DNA from: Ruminococcus flavefaciens
GTDB lineage: Bacteria > Bacillota > Clostridia > Oscillospirales > Ruminococcaceae
Direction of reading: 5' to 3'
Assembly: GCA_002348905.1 (NCBI GenBank)
Contig: DEBW01000182.1
Location: forward strand, 1-13,517
DNA: 13,517 nt
The translations under genes and the position numbers were made by a program. The notes below the pieces were generated by a model. It made no database searches. It was not told where the DNA came from and worked only from the letters and a program-made list of their open reading frames with translations. Position 1 is the first letter of the stretch; every line of letters starts with the position of its first letter. Shown here in pieces: positions 1 to 8,271 of this stretch.

Positions 1-137
1 TTTCTGGTTTTATCATTTATATTCTACCAGATTTTTGGGTGTTTGTCGACTGCTCTTTCAGTATAACACTTCAAGATGTTTCAAGTTTCAATAAATTATT
101 CATAAAAATCACTTTCTTATGCATGATTCCGCAAAAC

Positions 138-299
138 TCACAATTTATTTTCTTTTGGGTGATTCACCTTGAATGTCTCACGAATTGTTTTATCATATTC
201 ATTTGCAATTGGAACACCCAACCCGGCTCGCTCAAATCCCAAATCAAGGCCGCCACAGTCGGAGAAAAGAGATAATATTCTTATTTTTAAAATCTTCAT
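138..299 (-). pseudogene. DNA (cytosine-5) methyltransferase, N-terminal remnant
   Basis: The ORF of 53 codons begins at an ATG and carries the SAM-binding motif I region of C5 DNA methyltransferases: a short beta strand (RILSLF), then SDCGGLDLGFERAG, then IANEYDKTIRETFKVNHPK, which matches the usual acidic-Tyr-Asp segment after motif I. It stops (TGA) just after the NHP segment. Everything needed for catalysis is missing: the PCQ motif IV cysteine, ENV, QRR and the target recognition domain. Family members are normally over 300 residues, so this is a truncated relic. The motif I core is usually F-S-G-C-G-G; here the first Gly is Asp, a further sign of decay. I found no continuation of the homology in the other two frames down to base 1. 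A promoter and a weak purine-rich site (AGGG) precede the ATG, so the stub may still be transcribed. Family assignment is from motif recognition. Confidence 0.75.
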
Positions 300-323
300 A
301 TACTTACAATTTCCCTATTTTAC

Positions 324-352
324 ATTATACCTGAATTCTTCAAAAAAGCCAA
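324..352 (-). promoter_or_regulatory. Sigma-A-type promoter of the methyltransferase remnant
   Basis: On the minus strand TTGGCT (347-352) is followed after 17 nt by TATAAT (324-329). Predicted transcription start is near 317, giving a leader of about 18 nt that includes AGGG before the ATG at 299. A perfect -10 box at optimal spacing in front of a dead gene suggests the decay is recent or affected only the coding part. Confidence 0.55.
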
Positions 353-544
353 TAGCCCAAAATGAAAAAGCACGGGTCTCGATTTCACTTGTTAATTGTT
401 CTAATCAGTATAATTTGACTGCATTTTGTATTATGCGAAAAGCTGATTTCAGACTAAAATACACCTTTCATATTATAATTTTGTCCATAACATCTATGTT
501 ATTGTTATGTCGCATACAAATCTAATAATTGATTTCCGTGTTGA

Positions 545-582
545 AAAAGCACTATCTTCAAATTAACGAAGACAGTGCTTTT
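545..582. terminator. Hairpin, probable bidirectional terminator
   Basis: AAAAGCACT (545-553) pairs with AGTGCTTTT (574-582), and TCTTC (555-559) pairs with GAAGA (568-572), with one A/C mismatch between and an 8-nt loop. The minus-strand product ends in five T residues, the plus-strand product in TTTT. On the minus strand it would back up the terminator at 661-690 behind the scaffoldin operon. Confidence 0.7.
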
Positions 583-660
583 ACTTTTGCAAAAACAACC
601 AATCAAACTGCCAAAATTTCTATTGCTAAGGTGTTGCGTTCGGCACTTCGTAGACAAACT

Positions 661-690
661 AAAACGTCAGGGTTTATGCCCTGACGTTTT
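661..690 (-). terminator. Intrinsic terminator of the scaffoldin operon
   Basis: AAAACGTCAGGG (661-672) and CCCTGACGTTTT (679-690) form a perfect 12-bp stem with a 6-nt loop, 21 nt past the stop codon of the scaffoldin gene. The arms end in A4/T4, so it can work in both directions. Confidence 0.88.
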
Positions 691-711
691 GCTTTAAATT
701 GACAAAATATG

Positions 712-3348
712 TTATGAGTGGATAAATGTAATCAGATCATCTTTACCGCCTGTGGAAATGTAGCTGTAATACGAAAGAATAGTTGAAGCATCAGTAGCAT
801 CTATTTTCTTATCGCCGTTTACATCAGCAGCTTTTTCCTGTTCTTCTGTCAGACCTGACTTGCCTCCGGTTGAAAGTGCAGCGTAAACTTTAAGAACAAA
901 TGAAGCATCACTCGCATTTACTTTGTCATCGCCGTTTGGATCTCCGAGCTGATATGCTTCTGACTGTGAAGTTGATGTTGTTGTGGAGGTCGTAACTGGC
1001 TCAGAAGTTGTTGTGACAGTTGTAGATGTCGTGGTGGTTGCAGTCTCACTTGAAGTTGTTGTACTTTCACTTGTAGATGTGGTGGTTTCAGCAGTTGTTA
1101 CGGTGGTAGATGAAGAAGTTGCAGTTGTTTCGGATGACGTACTTGTTTCAGTAGTTTTTGTAGACGTTGTTTCAGATTTGTCTGTTTCATCTGCTGTCGT
1201 TGCTGATGTGGTAGTTTCTGTAACCAAAGAAGTTGTTGACTGAGTTGTAGTTTCAGATGTAACGGCAGGTGTTGTATGAGTTGTTGTAGTTGATGTAGAT
1301 GAGGTCGTTGTATCAGATGCAGTGCTTGTAGTCGTAGATGTGGAAGATGCCGTTGTTGAAGCTGTAGTTGTGGATGCAGTTACGGTGGTTGTAGTTGTTG
1401 AAGAAGTCAAAACCGTGCTGTTTGTAGTCATCGGCATTGTAGTGGATACTGTTGTTGTAGATGATTCTTTTTCGGTCACAGATGTTGTTGTTGACTGCTT
1501 CGTTGTGGTTGTGGCAGAAGAAGTTTTGCTGTCAGTAGTCATTATATTTGAGGACGTAGTTGCTGATATGGTTTTAGTTGTTGAAGCTGTAGTTTTCGTT
1601 GTCGTCGATGTAACTGCAAATGTAGTTGATGATGTTGTTGCAGATGTAGTCTGCGTTGTTGAAGTAGTTGTGGTAACCTCCGTTATTATGCTTGATGTTG
1701 CCGATGTTGTATTAGTTGTGGATGATGTGATCCCGGTCGTAGTCGATGTAGCTTTTGAAGTTGTCGTATCTGTGGTTGTTTTTGAAGTTGAAGTCTGCGT
1801 TGTTGCAGTAGTTTTAGCAGACGTTGTATATGATGTAGTTTTGGTTGTTGAAGCTGTTGTTTTTGTTGTAGTAGATGTAGTTGCGGAAGTCGTTGAAGAT
1901 GAAGTTGATGTTGCTGTTGTAGTTGAAGTCTGCTTTGTTGAAGTCGTGGTAACATTCGTTTTAAAGCTTGATGTTACAGTTGTTGTATTAGTTGTGGATG
2001 ATGTGATTCCGGTCGTAGTCGATGTTGCTTTTGAAGTTGTCGTATCTGTGATTGTTTTTGAAGTTGAAGTCTGCGTTGTAGAAGTAGTTTTAGCAGACGT
2101 TGTATATGATGTAGTTTTGGTTGTATTTGATGTAGCTACGGAAGTCGTTGAAGATGAGGTTGATGTTGCTGTTGTAGTTGAAGTCTGCTTTGTTGAAGTC
2201 GTGGTAACATTCGTTTTAACGCTTGATGTTGCAGTTGTTGTATTAGTTGTGGATGAAGTTGTTTTAGTCGTAGTCAATGCTGCTTTTGAAGTTGTCGTAT
2301 CTGCTGTTGTTTTTGAAGTTGAAGTCTGCGTTGTAGAAGTAGTTTTAGCAGACGTTGTATATGATGTAGTTTTTGTTGTAGAAACAGCAGATGTTGTTTT
2401 TACTGTAGTAGCTGTGCTCGTTTCAGCAGTTGAAACAACTTTTTCTGAAAGCGTGATATTTCCGCTTTTTACCGTAACTGCAATTTTATCCAGATTTGCA
2501 TTGCAAATAGTCGCATTGCCAAGAGTTACCGAATATTCTCCGGCTGACGCTTTATCATTCACGGTGAAAACGAGAGTAAAAAGAACACCTTTTGCAGTCT
2601 GATTTTCAGTTGCAATATAGTCACCGAATGAGATGCGGTATTCGCCGTTGCTTACTATCTTTGCAGAATTATAATCCGGTGCAATATCGCTGAATTCCAC
2701 TTTTGAAAGTGTGAGTGCGGAACTGTTCCAGAAAACATCTGCCGTACCGAATGTAAAACCGGGATTCTGTTTTGCTGTAACAGGTATCTTTATTTCACAA
2801 TCATCACCGATAACAGCCTCTGAACTGCCTGCTTCAAGTGCAAGTCTTTCATTTGAAGTCTTTCCGCCGAGAGTAACTGCCACTCCGGTAAGAATGGCAG
2901 AGACAGACTTCAAGTCATTGTCATATATGTGTGCATTGTCAAGAGTTATCATATACTCCCCTGCTTTGGCAGTATCAGTAACTGTAAATGTGAGCGTGAA
3001 AAATGTTCCGGCTTCGGTGTAATTTTCTTCTGCAAGAAAGCTTCCGAAACTTGCACGGTATTTTCCGCTGTTTTCTATGGCAGCAGACGAATTATCGGGA
3101 GCTATCTCAGTATACTCAACAGATTTGAGGTCAAGTGCAGTACTGTCCCATTTTATGTCTACAGTTCCGGCAGCATATCCGGGATTCGCTGCTGCCCTGA
3201 CAGGTACGGTTATCTCCGTACCTGCTTTCAGGTCAGCTTCAATGCTTTCAGCAGTAAGTACAAGCGCTGAAGATGCAAATGCCGGTGCTGGAACGAGTGT
3301 GAATACAATGGCAAATGCGAGGAACACCGCCAACAATTGCTTCTTCAT
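712..3348 (-). CDS. Bicohesin scaffoldin with Thr-rich linker and C-terminal dockerin
   Basis: This is a secreted, non-catalytic assembly protein of cellulosome type. Residues 1-26 are a Sec signal peptide (two Lys, hydrophobic core, AFAS). Two cohesin modules follow at about 28-160 and 168-302. They are clearly duplicated: both contain NPG(Y/F)..GT.D..W.S.AL.L..VE, IAPD..SA.I, YR.SFG, and AGEY..TL.NA. Residues 303-798 are an extended Thr/Ser linker with tandem repeats. Residues 799-878 are a type I dockerin with two calcium loops, DPNGDDKVNASD (D803 to D814) and DVNGDKKIDATD, each with ligands at loop positions 1, 3, 5, 9 and 12. Cohesins bind dockerins of partner proteins, and the terminal dockerin would plug the molecule into another scaffoldin. 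There is no LPXTG or S-layer anchor. The start overlaps the upstream stop as ATGA and has AAGGAGG 12 nt upstream, so translation is probably coupled. The domain calls are firm; partner identity is unknown. Confidence 0.93.
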   Translation of the reverse strand: MKKQLLAVFLAFAIVFTLVPAPAFASSALVLTAESIEADLKAGTEITVPVRAAANPGYAAGTVDIKWDSTALDLKSVEYTEIAPDNSSAAIENSGKYRASFGSFLAEENYTEAGTFFTLTFTVTDTAKAGEYMITLDNAHIYDNDLKSVSAILTGVAVTLGGKTSNERLALEAGSSEAVIGDDCEIKIPVTAKQNPGFTFGTADVFWNSSALTLSKVEFSDIAPDYNSAKIVSNGEYRISFGDYIATENQTAKGVLFTLVFTVNDKASAGEYSVTLGNATICNANLDKIAVTVKSGNITLSEKVVSTAETSTATTVKTTSAVSTTKTTSYTTSAKTTSTTQTSTSKTTADTTTSKAALTTTKTTSSTTNTTTATSSVKTNVTTTSTKQTSTTTATSTSSSTTSVATSNTTKTTSYTTSAKTTSTTQTSTSKTITDTTTSKATSTTTGITSSTTNTTTVTSSFKTNVTTTSTKQTSTTTATSTSSSTTSATTSTTTKTTASTTKTTSYTTSAKTTATTQTSTSKTTTDTTTSKATSTTTGITSSTTNTTSATSSIITEVTTTTSTTQTTSATTSSTTFAVTSTTTKTTASTTKTISATTSSNIMTTDSKTSSATTTTKQSTTTSVTEKESSTTTVSTTMPMTTNSTVLTSSTTTTTVTASTTTASTTASSTSTTTSTASDTTTSSTSTTTTHTTPAVTSETTTQSTTSLVTETTTSATTADETDKSETTSTKTTETSTSSETTATSSSTTVTTAETTTSTSESTTTSSETATTTTSTTVTTTSEPVTTSTTTSTSQSEAYQLGDPNGDDKVNASDASFVLKVYAALSTGGKSGLTEEQEKAADVNGDKKIDATDASTILSYYSYISTGGKDDLITFIHS
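1590..2375 (-). repeat. Tandem repeats coding the Thr/Ser linker
   Basis: About three imperfect copies of an 82-95 residue unit beginning TKTTSYTTSAKTT lie in the linker of the scaffoldin. The DNA anchor GTTTTAGCAGACGTTGTATA starts at 1811, 2097 and 2342, giving periods of 286 and 245 bp. The longer period comes from inserted TTKTTAST-type blocks. The third copy degenerates towards its end. Boundaries are approximate. Such arrays usually expand and contract by recombination. The antisense strand has long stop-free frames only because of the Thr/Ser codon bias. Confidence 0.8.
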
Positions 3349-6300
3349 ACGGTATCAGTTCCTCCTTGTTTTTCTGTTGTTATGATGTATGAATCATAGC
3401 CTTCCCAGCCGTTGACATAGCGTGTAAGTATCATTGCATCCTGAATGTCAACAACACCGTCACGGTCAAGGTCGGCGGTATCAATATTCACCTCTATGCC
3501 CTTGACTCCGTTAACATAACGTGTAAGTATTGCTGCATCTCTTGCATCAACAGTACCGTCGCCGTCGATATCACCTATGGTATACTCTGTTTTTGAGAGC
3601 GTTTCTTTCAGCTCGGCAAGCTCATTTTGAGCTGCTTTAAGAGCGGCTGATGCCTCGTCTGCGAGAGCCTTGTAATTCTTAGCCTGAGTTTCGGCTGCTG
3701 CCTTGTCAGTTTCAGCAGCTTTCTTGGCTTTTTCGGCTTCTTTAAGCTCTTCATTAAGTTCAGATATCTGCTTCTTGAGACTTTCATCTCCGTCTACAGC
3801 TTCTGTCAATTCCTTTATCTTAGCATTCAGTTCTTCGACCTTTGCATTTGCAGTTTCGACCTTTGCATTTGCAGTTTCGAGATCTGTATTTGCTGTTCCG
3901 AGAGCAGACTTAGCAGTTTCAAGCTCAGCATTGACAGTTTTCAGAGATGCCTGTGATGTTTCAAGATTTTTTTCTGCCTTTTCCTGAGCTGTTTTAGCAG
4001 ATTCAGATTCTTCTTCTGCCTTAGTCTGAGCCTTTTTAGCGGCTGTGGCAGCTTCCTCTGCGGTTTTCTGAGCAGCAGCAGCTTCTTCGGCTGTTTTTTC
4101 TGCGGCAGCCTGAGCAGCCTTTGCAGCTTCAAGCTTTTCTTTCAGCTCAGCTGATTCTTTCTGAAGGACTTCATCTTCACTTGCCTCGCCTTCTAATGCT
4201 TTTTTCTTAGCCTCGGCAGCTTCAAGTTTTTCTGTAAGGTCGGCTACATTTGCATTTGCAGTTTTGAGGTCTGACTTTGCAGATTCAAGAGCTGTCTGAG
4301 CTGATGCAAGTTCTTTTTCCGCCTTTTCCTGAGCTGTTTTAGCGGCATCAGCCTCCTCCTCTGCTTTAGCCTGAGCAGCTTCGGCAGCTGCCTGAGCAGT
4401 CTCTGCGGTTTTCTGAGCAGCAGCGGCTGTTTCGGCATTCTTTTCAGCTTTAGCCTGAGCGGCGGCTGCTTTTTCAGCAGCGGCTTTCTGAGTTTCAGCT
4501 TCTGCTTCTGCTTTTTCCTGAGCAGCCTTTGCAGCTTCAAGCTGTTCTGTAAGCTCCTCTGCCTGCTTTTTGAGGACTTCATCCGCATCAGCAGAATCTT
4601 CCAGCAATTTTATTTTCTCCTGAGCATCTTTAAGCTGCTTTTCAAGGTCGCTTACTTTATCATTTGCAGCCTTGAGGTCTTTTTCAGCATTTTCAAGAGC
4701 TGTTTCTGCCTCGCTGAGACTATTCTTAGCGTCAGCAAGCTCAGTATTTGCTGCTTCGAGAGCATCCTCTGCGGTTTTCTGAGCTGTTTCTGCCTTTTCC
4801 TGAGCAGACTTTGCAGAAGCTGCTTCCTTTTCTGAATTTTCAGCCTTTTCTGTCATCTCGGCAACAGTTTTCAGGGCTGTATAATATTTCTTATCATTAA
4901 GAAAGTCCTTATAATTCGTAACATTGGACTGGTACTTCTCATCAATGGCAGCATATGCCTTTTCAGCAGCTTCAATAGCTTTTCCTACAGCTTCGAGATC
5001 AGGATTATCGCTCCAGAGATCCTTATGTATGCTGTCTATCTGTGAGATAACAGAAATTACATCCTCGCCGCCGATAGCTGCCACTTCAAGAGCAGTATAC
5101 TCCTTTTCAGCTTTTTCGAGTTTTTCATAGTTTGTGACAGCGCTCTTCTTTGTATATGCAAGTTTTTCGTAAACGGCTCTTGCGTAATCTATCTTAGCCA
5201 TGCACTCGTCTGTTAATTCAACAGTGCCGATATAGCAGTCTATAACGCTGACAACATAATTCGCTGTTATTTCCTCCGGATGCTTCTCGTAATACTTCTT
5301 TGCTGTCTCAATGTAAGTATCATAATTGGTGACAAGTGCTTTCTGCTCATCAGTAAGCTTACAATATTTTTCGGCTATGCCGTCAAAGTGTTCTTTCCAG
5401 CTGTCATAACCTTCAAGGTCAGGAAGTATACTTATATCATACATTACCGAAGTCACAGGCGTGAACCCATAATTCACAGAAATACAGGTATATTCCTCAG
5501 TCAATGTTATTTCGTCACCTGGTAAATATTCCTTTCCGTTTACGCTGTAGTTTGAAAAACGGTAATACTCATTAGGATAAGTCATTTTGCATTCAGGCAG
5601 AACGTACTTGTAAGTTCCGGCTTTTAACTTTATATCAGGCATATTCGGATCAGAAGTATAGCTTGAAATGGATACCTGTGTAGATCCTCCTTTTTCGTCG
5701 GGTACATCGACCATACCTGTTCCGTCAAAACGGTAAAAATGAATTATCGGAGCGCCCTTATACGTACACAAGCCCATATGGTCAGGTGCATCCGGCTGCA
5801 ATGGCATTTCTTTTCTTATCAGGACATCATCATATGTCGAACCGTTTCTGCCTTTAAGTTTAAAATCATCAAGGCAAGCATCCTTAGTAACAGCAGATGC
5901 ACTTATGTTCCACTTTTCGCCGACAATGAGCTTTGATAACTGCGTACATAAAGCAAATGTACGAGTCAGATCAGTGACATTCTTGGTATCAAAACTTCTG
6001 AGGTCAACAGTGCTTACAGCAACACAGTTTTCAAACATTGAGACCATACTTGAAACATTTGAAGAATCAGCATTTTTAAGGTCAATATTTTTAACGGCTG
6101 TGAAATCCTTGAACATTTCATCACAAATTGAAGGAAGAACTGTTCCTTCTTCTGCAACGATAGTTTCAACTGTATCATTTTTTGCAAATACACGGACATC
6201 ACTCAGCTTGACATTCCCTTTAAGTGTAAGGATACCGCCTTTCAGAGTGCATGAATCATTGCTCATTACCTCTGTCAGATAGCCTTTTTCTCCTTCTTTG

Positions 6301-8114
6301 TCGATTCTTGCATAAGAAGCATTTGTCTTGCTGCTGTCAAAAACAGTGCCGTTTCCGCCGACAATAGAAGTGCATTTTGTAAACATATTTGTTGATCTAT
6401 TAACGTTTGAAGTAGTCCACTTATCTGAAACAGTGATAGTTTTCAAAGAGGTACAGTTGTAGAACATACCGTCCATGTAGTTCACATTGGATGTATCAAA
6501 GCTTGTGAGGTCAAGCGCAGTAAGAGATGTGCAGTATGCAAACATACCTGATGTATTCAGCAGCTTACTTGTATCAAAATCGCCCATTTTCAAGGTTTTA
6601 AGATTTTTACAGCCGTTGAACATATTCATGGTACTTGTTTTTACATTTGAAGAATCGGCATTGGTAAGGTCAATCTCATAAGCACAGAAATCCTTGAAAA
6701 GCGTTGAGCAGTCTGTTGGAAGGATCGCACCTTTTTCCGCAACTACTTTTGTTACAACAGAATTTTCAGCATATGCATCTACATCTTCTTTCAGAACCTC
6801 TCCTGCAAGAAGTGTCAGAGTACCGCCAGTAAGCTTGCATGATGTTACTCTTGGTATCTCAAATGTCTCCTCTTCGCCGCATTCCTCGCATACACGCTTC
6901 ATCAAGCCTTTTTCCTCAGCTGTAGGCTCTTTCAGAATGCTCCACTTTCCCCATGCGTGCCTGTGCAAAGGAGAAATAACAACGTTGACCGCAAGCTCAG
7001 TATCACTGCCCTCAACGCATATTCCAACGCCTTCAACGAAATGAGCGCCTGCCGGAGCAGTGATCTCACAGTCGTCTAATGTCAGCTTTGCACCTTTATT
7101 GAACCTGACTCCTGCCGGCAGCGATATATCATATTTTGCCCTGATAGTAAGGTCTGCATCTGAGTTGAGCACAACCTGCTTGCTGTCATAAGAATTTATA
7201 ACGCAGGCTCTGGTATTGGTGATAACAAGACCGTCAAGCTGATTGTCTATCGGTATATTCACTGTCTTATCATCTGAAACATATCCGAAATACTCATAGT
7301 TTACTGTAAGTGTAGTGGAAGCAGCATCATATGAAAACTGTGCGTAGGAGCTTTCGGAATTATACCTTTTTCCGTTTATCTTGAAATCATAATATGTAAC
7401 ATTCGGCTTTGAAAGATAACCCGGTGTCTCTTCTGTATCTATACGTGCGTACTCATATTTGATCTTTTCACTGTCGTAAACCGTTCCGTTTCCGCCGACA
7501 AGAGAAACACAATTCTTAAACATCTCACTTGAATCCCTAAGATTACCAGTATTCCATTTATCTGAAACAGTGATGGTTTTCAGAGAGGTACAGTTGTAGA
7601 ACATACCGTCCATATGTCCGGTGTTTGACGTATCAAAGCTTGTGAGGTCAAGTTTCACAAGAGATGTACAGCCCGAAAACATACCGGTCATATATAACAG
7701 TCTGGTCGTATCAAAATCGCCTAAATTTAACGTTTTAAGCTTTTTACAGCCGGCAAACATATTCATGACACTTGTTCTTACCTTTGAAAAATCAGCCTCG
7801 TTAAGGTATATCTCAGAAGCATTGAATTTCATGAACAGTTCCGAGCAGTCTTCCGGAAGAACAGCTCCACTTGCTGCAAATACCTTTTTAACGGCAGTGT
7901 TTCCGGCATAAGCCTGAACATCCTCTTTATTTATGTTTCCGCTGAGAATGAGAGTTCCTGTTTCACGGTCAAGAATAGCGGTAGAATCTGCCGCATCAGC
8001 AGTAACACATGGCTCATACAGCATTATCTCACCTGTGGTCTGCGGCATTACACCGCTGATGAGCGCTAAGGCAAGAATGAATGCCGCTGTTTTTTTGAAC
8101 ATTTTTCCTTTCAT
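3345..8114 (-). CDS. BspA-like / coiled-coil surface protein with dockerin
   Basis: Secreted 1589-residue protein, modular and without a visible catalytic domain. Order: signal peptide 1 to about 43; three BspA/DUF285-type surface repeat blocks (about 45-235, 425-615, 620-762) with the recurrent MF.GC..L..L.L..FDTS....M..MF..C.SL signature; between the first two, a beta-rich part (240-375) and an H..W.....T....G.....C..CG....EIP motif (384-422); a beta segment at 785-885; a helical region 890-1080 with repeated TNY..(L/Y)..A...Y motifs; an Ala/Glu/Lys coiled coil 1082-1508; a dockerin 1513-1580 with loops DIDGDGTVDARD and DLDRDGVVDIQD. Its dockerin loop residues 10-11 (AR, IQ) differ from those of the neighbouring scaffoldin (AS, AT), suggesting different cohesin partners. 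It is the first gene of the operon, followed by the scaffoldin with a 4-nt overlap. The ATG at 8114 has AAGGA 10 nt upstream; Met5 is a weaker alternative. A role in adhesion or as a spacer in a surface complex is inferred. Confidence 0.92.
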   Translation of the reverse strand: MKGKMFKKTAAFILALALISGVMPQTTGEIMLYEPCVTADAADSTAILDRETGTLILSGNINKEDVQAYAGNTAVKKVFAASGAVLPEDCSELFMKFNASEIYLNEADFSKVRTSVMNMFAGCKKLKTLNLGDFDTTRLLYMTGMFSGCTSLVKLDLTSFDTSNTGHMDGMFYNCTSLKTITVSDKWNTGNLRDSSEMFKNCVSLVGGNGTVYDSEKIKYEYARIDTEETPGYLSKPNVTYYDFKINGKRYNSESSYAQFSYDAASTTLTVNYEYFGYVSDDKTVNIPIDNQLDGLVITNTRACVINSYDSKQVVLNSDADLTIRAKYDISLPAGVRFNKGAKLTLDDCEITAPAGAHFVEGVGICVEGSDTELAVNVVISPLHRHAWGKWSILKEPTAEEKGLMKRVCEECGEEETFEIPRVTSCKLTGGTLTLLAGEVLKEDVDAYAENSVVTKVVAEKGAILPTDCSTLFKDFCAYEIDLTNADSSNVKTSTMNMFNGCKNLKTLKMGDFDTSKLLNTSGMFAYCTSLTALDLTSFDTSNVNYMDGMFYNCTSLKTITVSDKWTTSNVNRSTNMFTKCTSIVGGNGTVFDSSKTNASYARIDKEGEKGYLTEVMSNDSCTLKGGILTLKGNVKLSDVRVFAKNDTVETIVAEEGTVLPSICDEMFKDFTAVKNIDLKNADSSNVSSMVSMFENCVAVSTVDLRSFDTKNVTDLTRTFALCTQLSKLIVGEKWNISASAVTKDACLDDFKLKGRNGSTYDDVLIRKEMPLQPDAPDHMGLCTYKGAPIIHFYRFDGTGMVDVPDEKGGSTQVSISSYTSDPNMPDIKLKAGTYKYVLPECKMTYPNEYYRFSNYSVNGKEYLPGDEITLTEEYTCISVNYGFTPVTSVMYDISILPDLEGYDSWKEHFDGIAEKYCKLTDEQKALVTNYDTYIETAKKYYEKHPEEITANYVVSVIDCYIGTVELTDECMAKIDYARAVYEKLAYTKKSAVTNYEKLEKAEKEYTALEVAAIGGEDVISVISQIDSIHKDLWSDNPDLEAVGKAIEAAEKAYAAIDEKYQSNVTNYKDFLNDKKYYTALKTVAEMTEKAENSEKEAASAKSAQEKAETAQKTAEDALEAANTELADAKNSLSEAETALENAEKDLKAANDKVSDLEKQLKDAQEKIKLLEDSADADEVLKKQAEELTEQLEAAKAAQEKAEAEAETQKAAAEKAAAAQAKAEKNAETAAAAQKTAETAQAAAEAAQAKAEEEADAAKTAQEKAEKELASAQTALESAKSDLKTANANVADLTEKLEAAEAKKKALEGEASEDEVLQKESAELKEKLEAAKAAQAAAEKTAEEAAAAQKTAEEAATAAKKAQTKAEEESESAKTAQEKAEKNLETSQASLKTVNAELETAKSALGTANTDLETANAKVETANAKVEELNAKIKELTEAVDGDESLKKQISELNEELKEAEKAKKAAETDKAAAETQAKNYKALADEASAALKAAQNELAELKETLSKTEYTIGDIDGDGTVDARDAAILTRYVNGVKGIEVNIDTADLDRDGVVDIQDAMILTRYVNGWEGYDSYIITTEKQGGTDTV
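3361..3367 (-). promoter_or_regulatory. Internal ribosome binding site for the scaffoldin
   Basis: AAGGAGG on the minus strand lies inside the last codons of the upstream gene, 12 nt before the scaffoldin ATG at 3348. With the ATGA stop/start overlap (3345-3348) it supports this start and translational coupling. Confidence 0.8.
3841..3879 (-). repeat. Tandem 21-bp repeat in the coiled coil
   Basis: The plus-strand text TTTGCATTTGCAGTTTCGA occurs at 3841 and again at 3862, a period of exactly 21 bp. It encodes the doubled heptad VETANAK-VETANAK near residues 1418-1431. The identity at DNA level points to recent slippage or duplication of one heptad in register with the coiled coil. Confidence 0.85.
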
Positions 8115-8265
8115 CAGTCACCAGTCCTTTTTTAATCATAACAAAAGTGCAGCCAACAGAATACACCTACTCCGAAAGCTACACTTCATCACTATACAGC
8201 TGACGAACAAGTACAAAACACTCTGCTGTATACGCACCCACCACCGCCTATATAACAGTCAATAT
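8115..8265 (-). promoter_or_regulatory. Structured 5' leader of the BspA-like/scaffoldin operon
   Basis: The leader of about 150 nt contains two successive hairpins. The first pairs TATACAGC with GCTGTATA (8225-8232 with 8193-8200, 8 bp, 24-nt loop). The second pairs AAGTGTAGC with GCTGCACTT (8178-8186 with 8145-8153, 9 bp with one G-U, 24-nt loop). The second is followed in the RNA by UUUGUU, so it might attenuate transcription. The ribosome binding site (AAGGA) lies downstream of both. No known riboswitch class is recognised. Confidence 0.45.
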
Positions 8266-8271
8266 ACCTAC

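Larger units (their letters stand above)
353..711. other. Gene-free stretch with two hairpins
   Basis: Between the methyltransferase promoter and the scaffoldin stop codon I see no convincing coding region on either strand. The open frames here are short, lack ribosome binding sites and have biased, low-complexity AT-rich translations. The recognisable content is two hairpins, listed separately as terminators. Confidence 0.6.

Noticed and set aside
1..16. Minus-strand ATG at 16 reading MIKPE and leaving the window.
   Set aside because: Only five codons are visible and there is no ribosome binding site.
1322..2602. Long plus-strand Val-rich open frame opposite the scaffoldin linker.
   Set aside because: It is a by-product of the Thr/Ser codon bias of the linker; its composition is absurd for a protein and there is no ribosome binding site.
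3941..4588. Lys/Leu/Gln-rich frames overlapping the coiled-coil coding region.
   Set aside because: They are out-of-frame shadows of an Ala/Glu/Lys repeat region.
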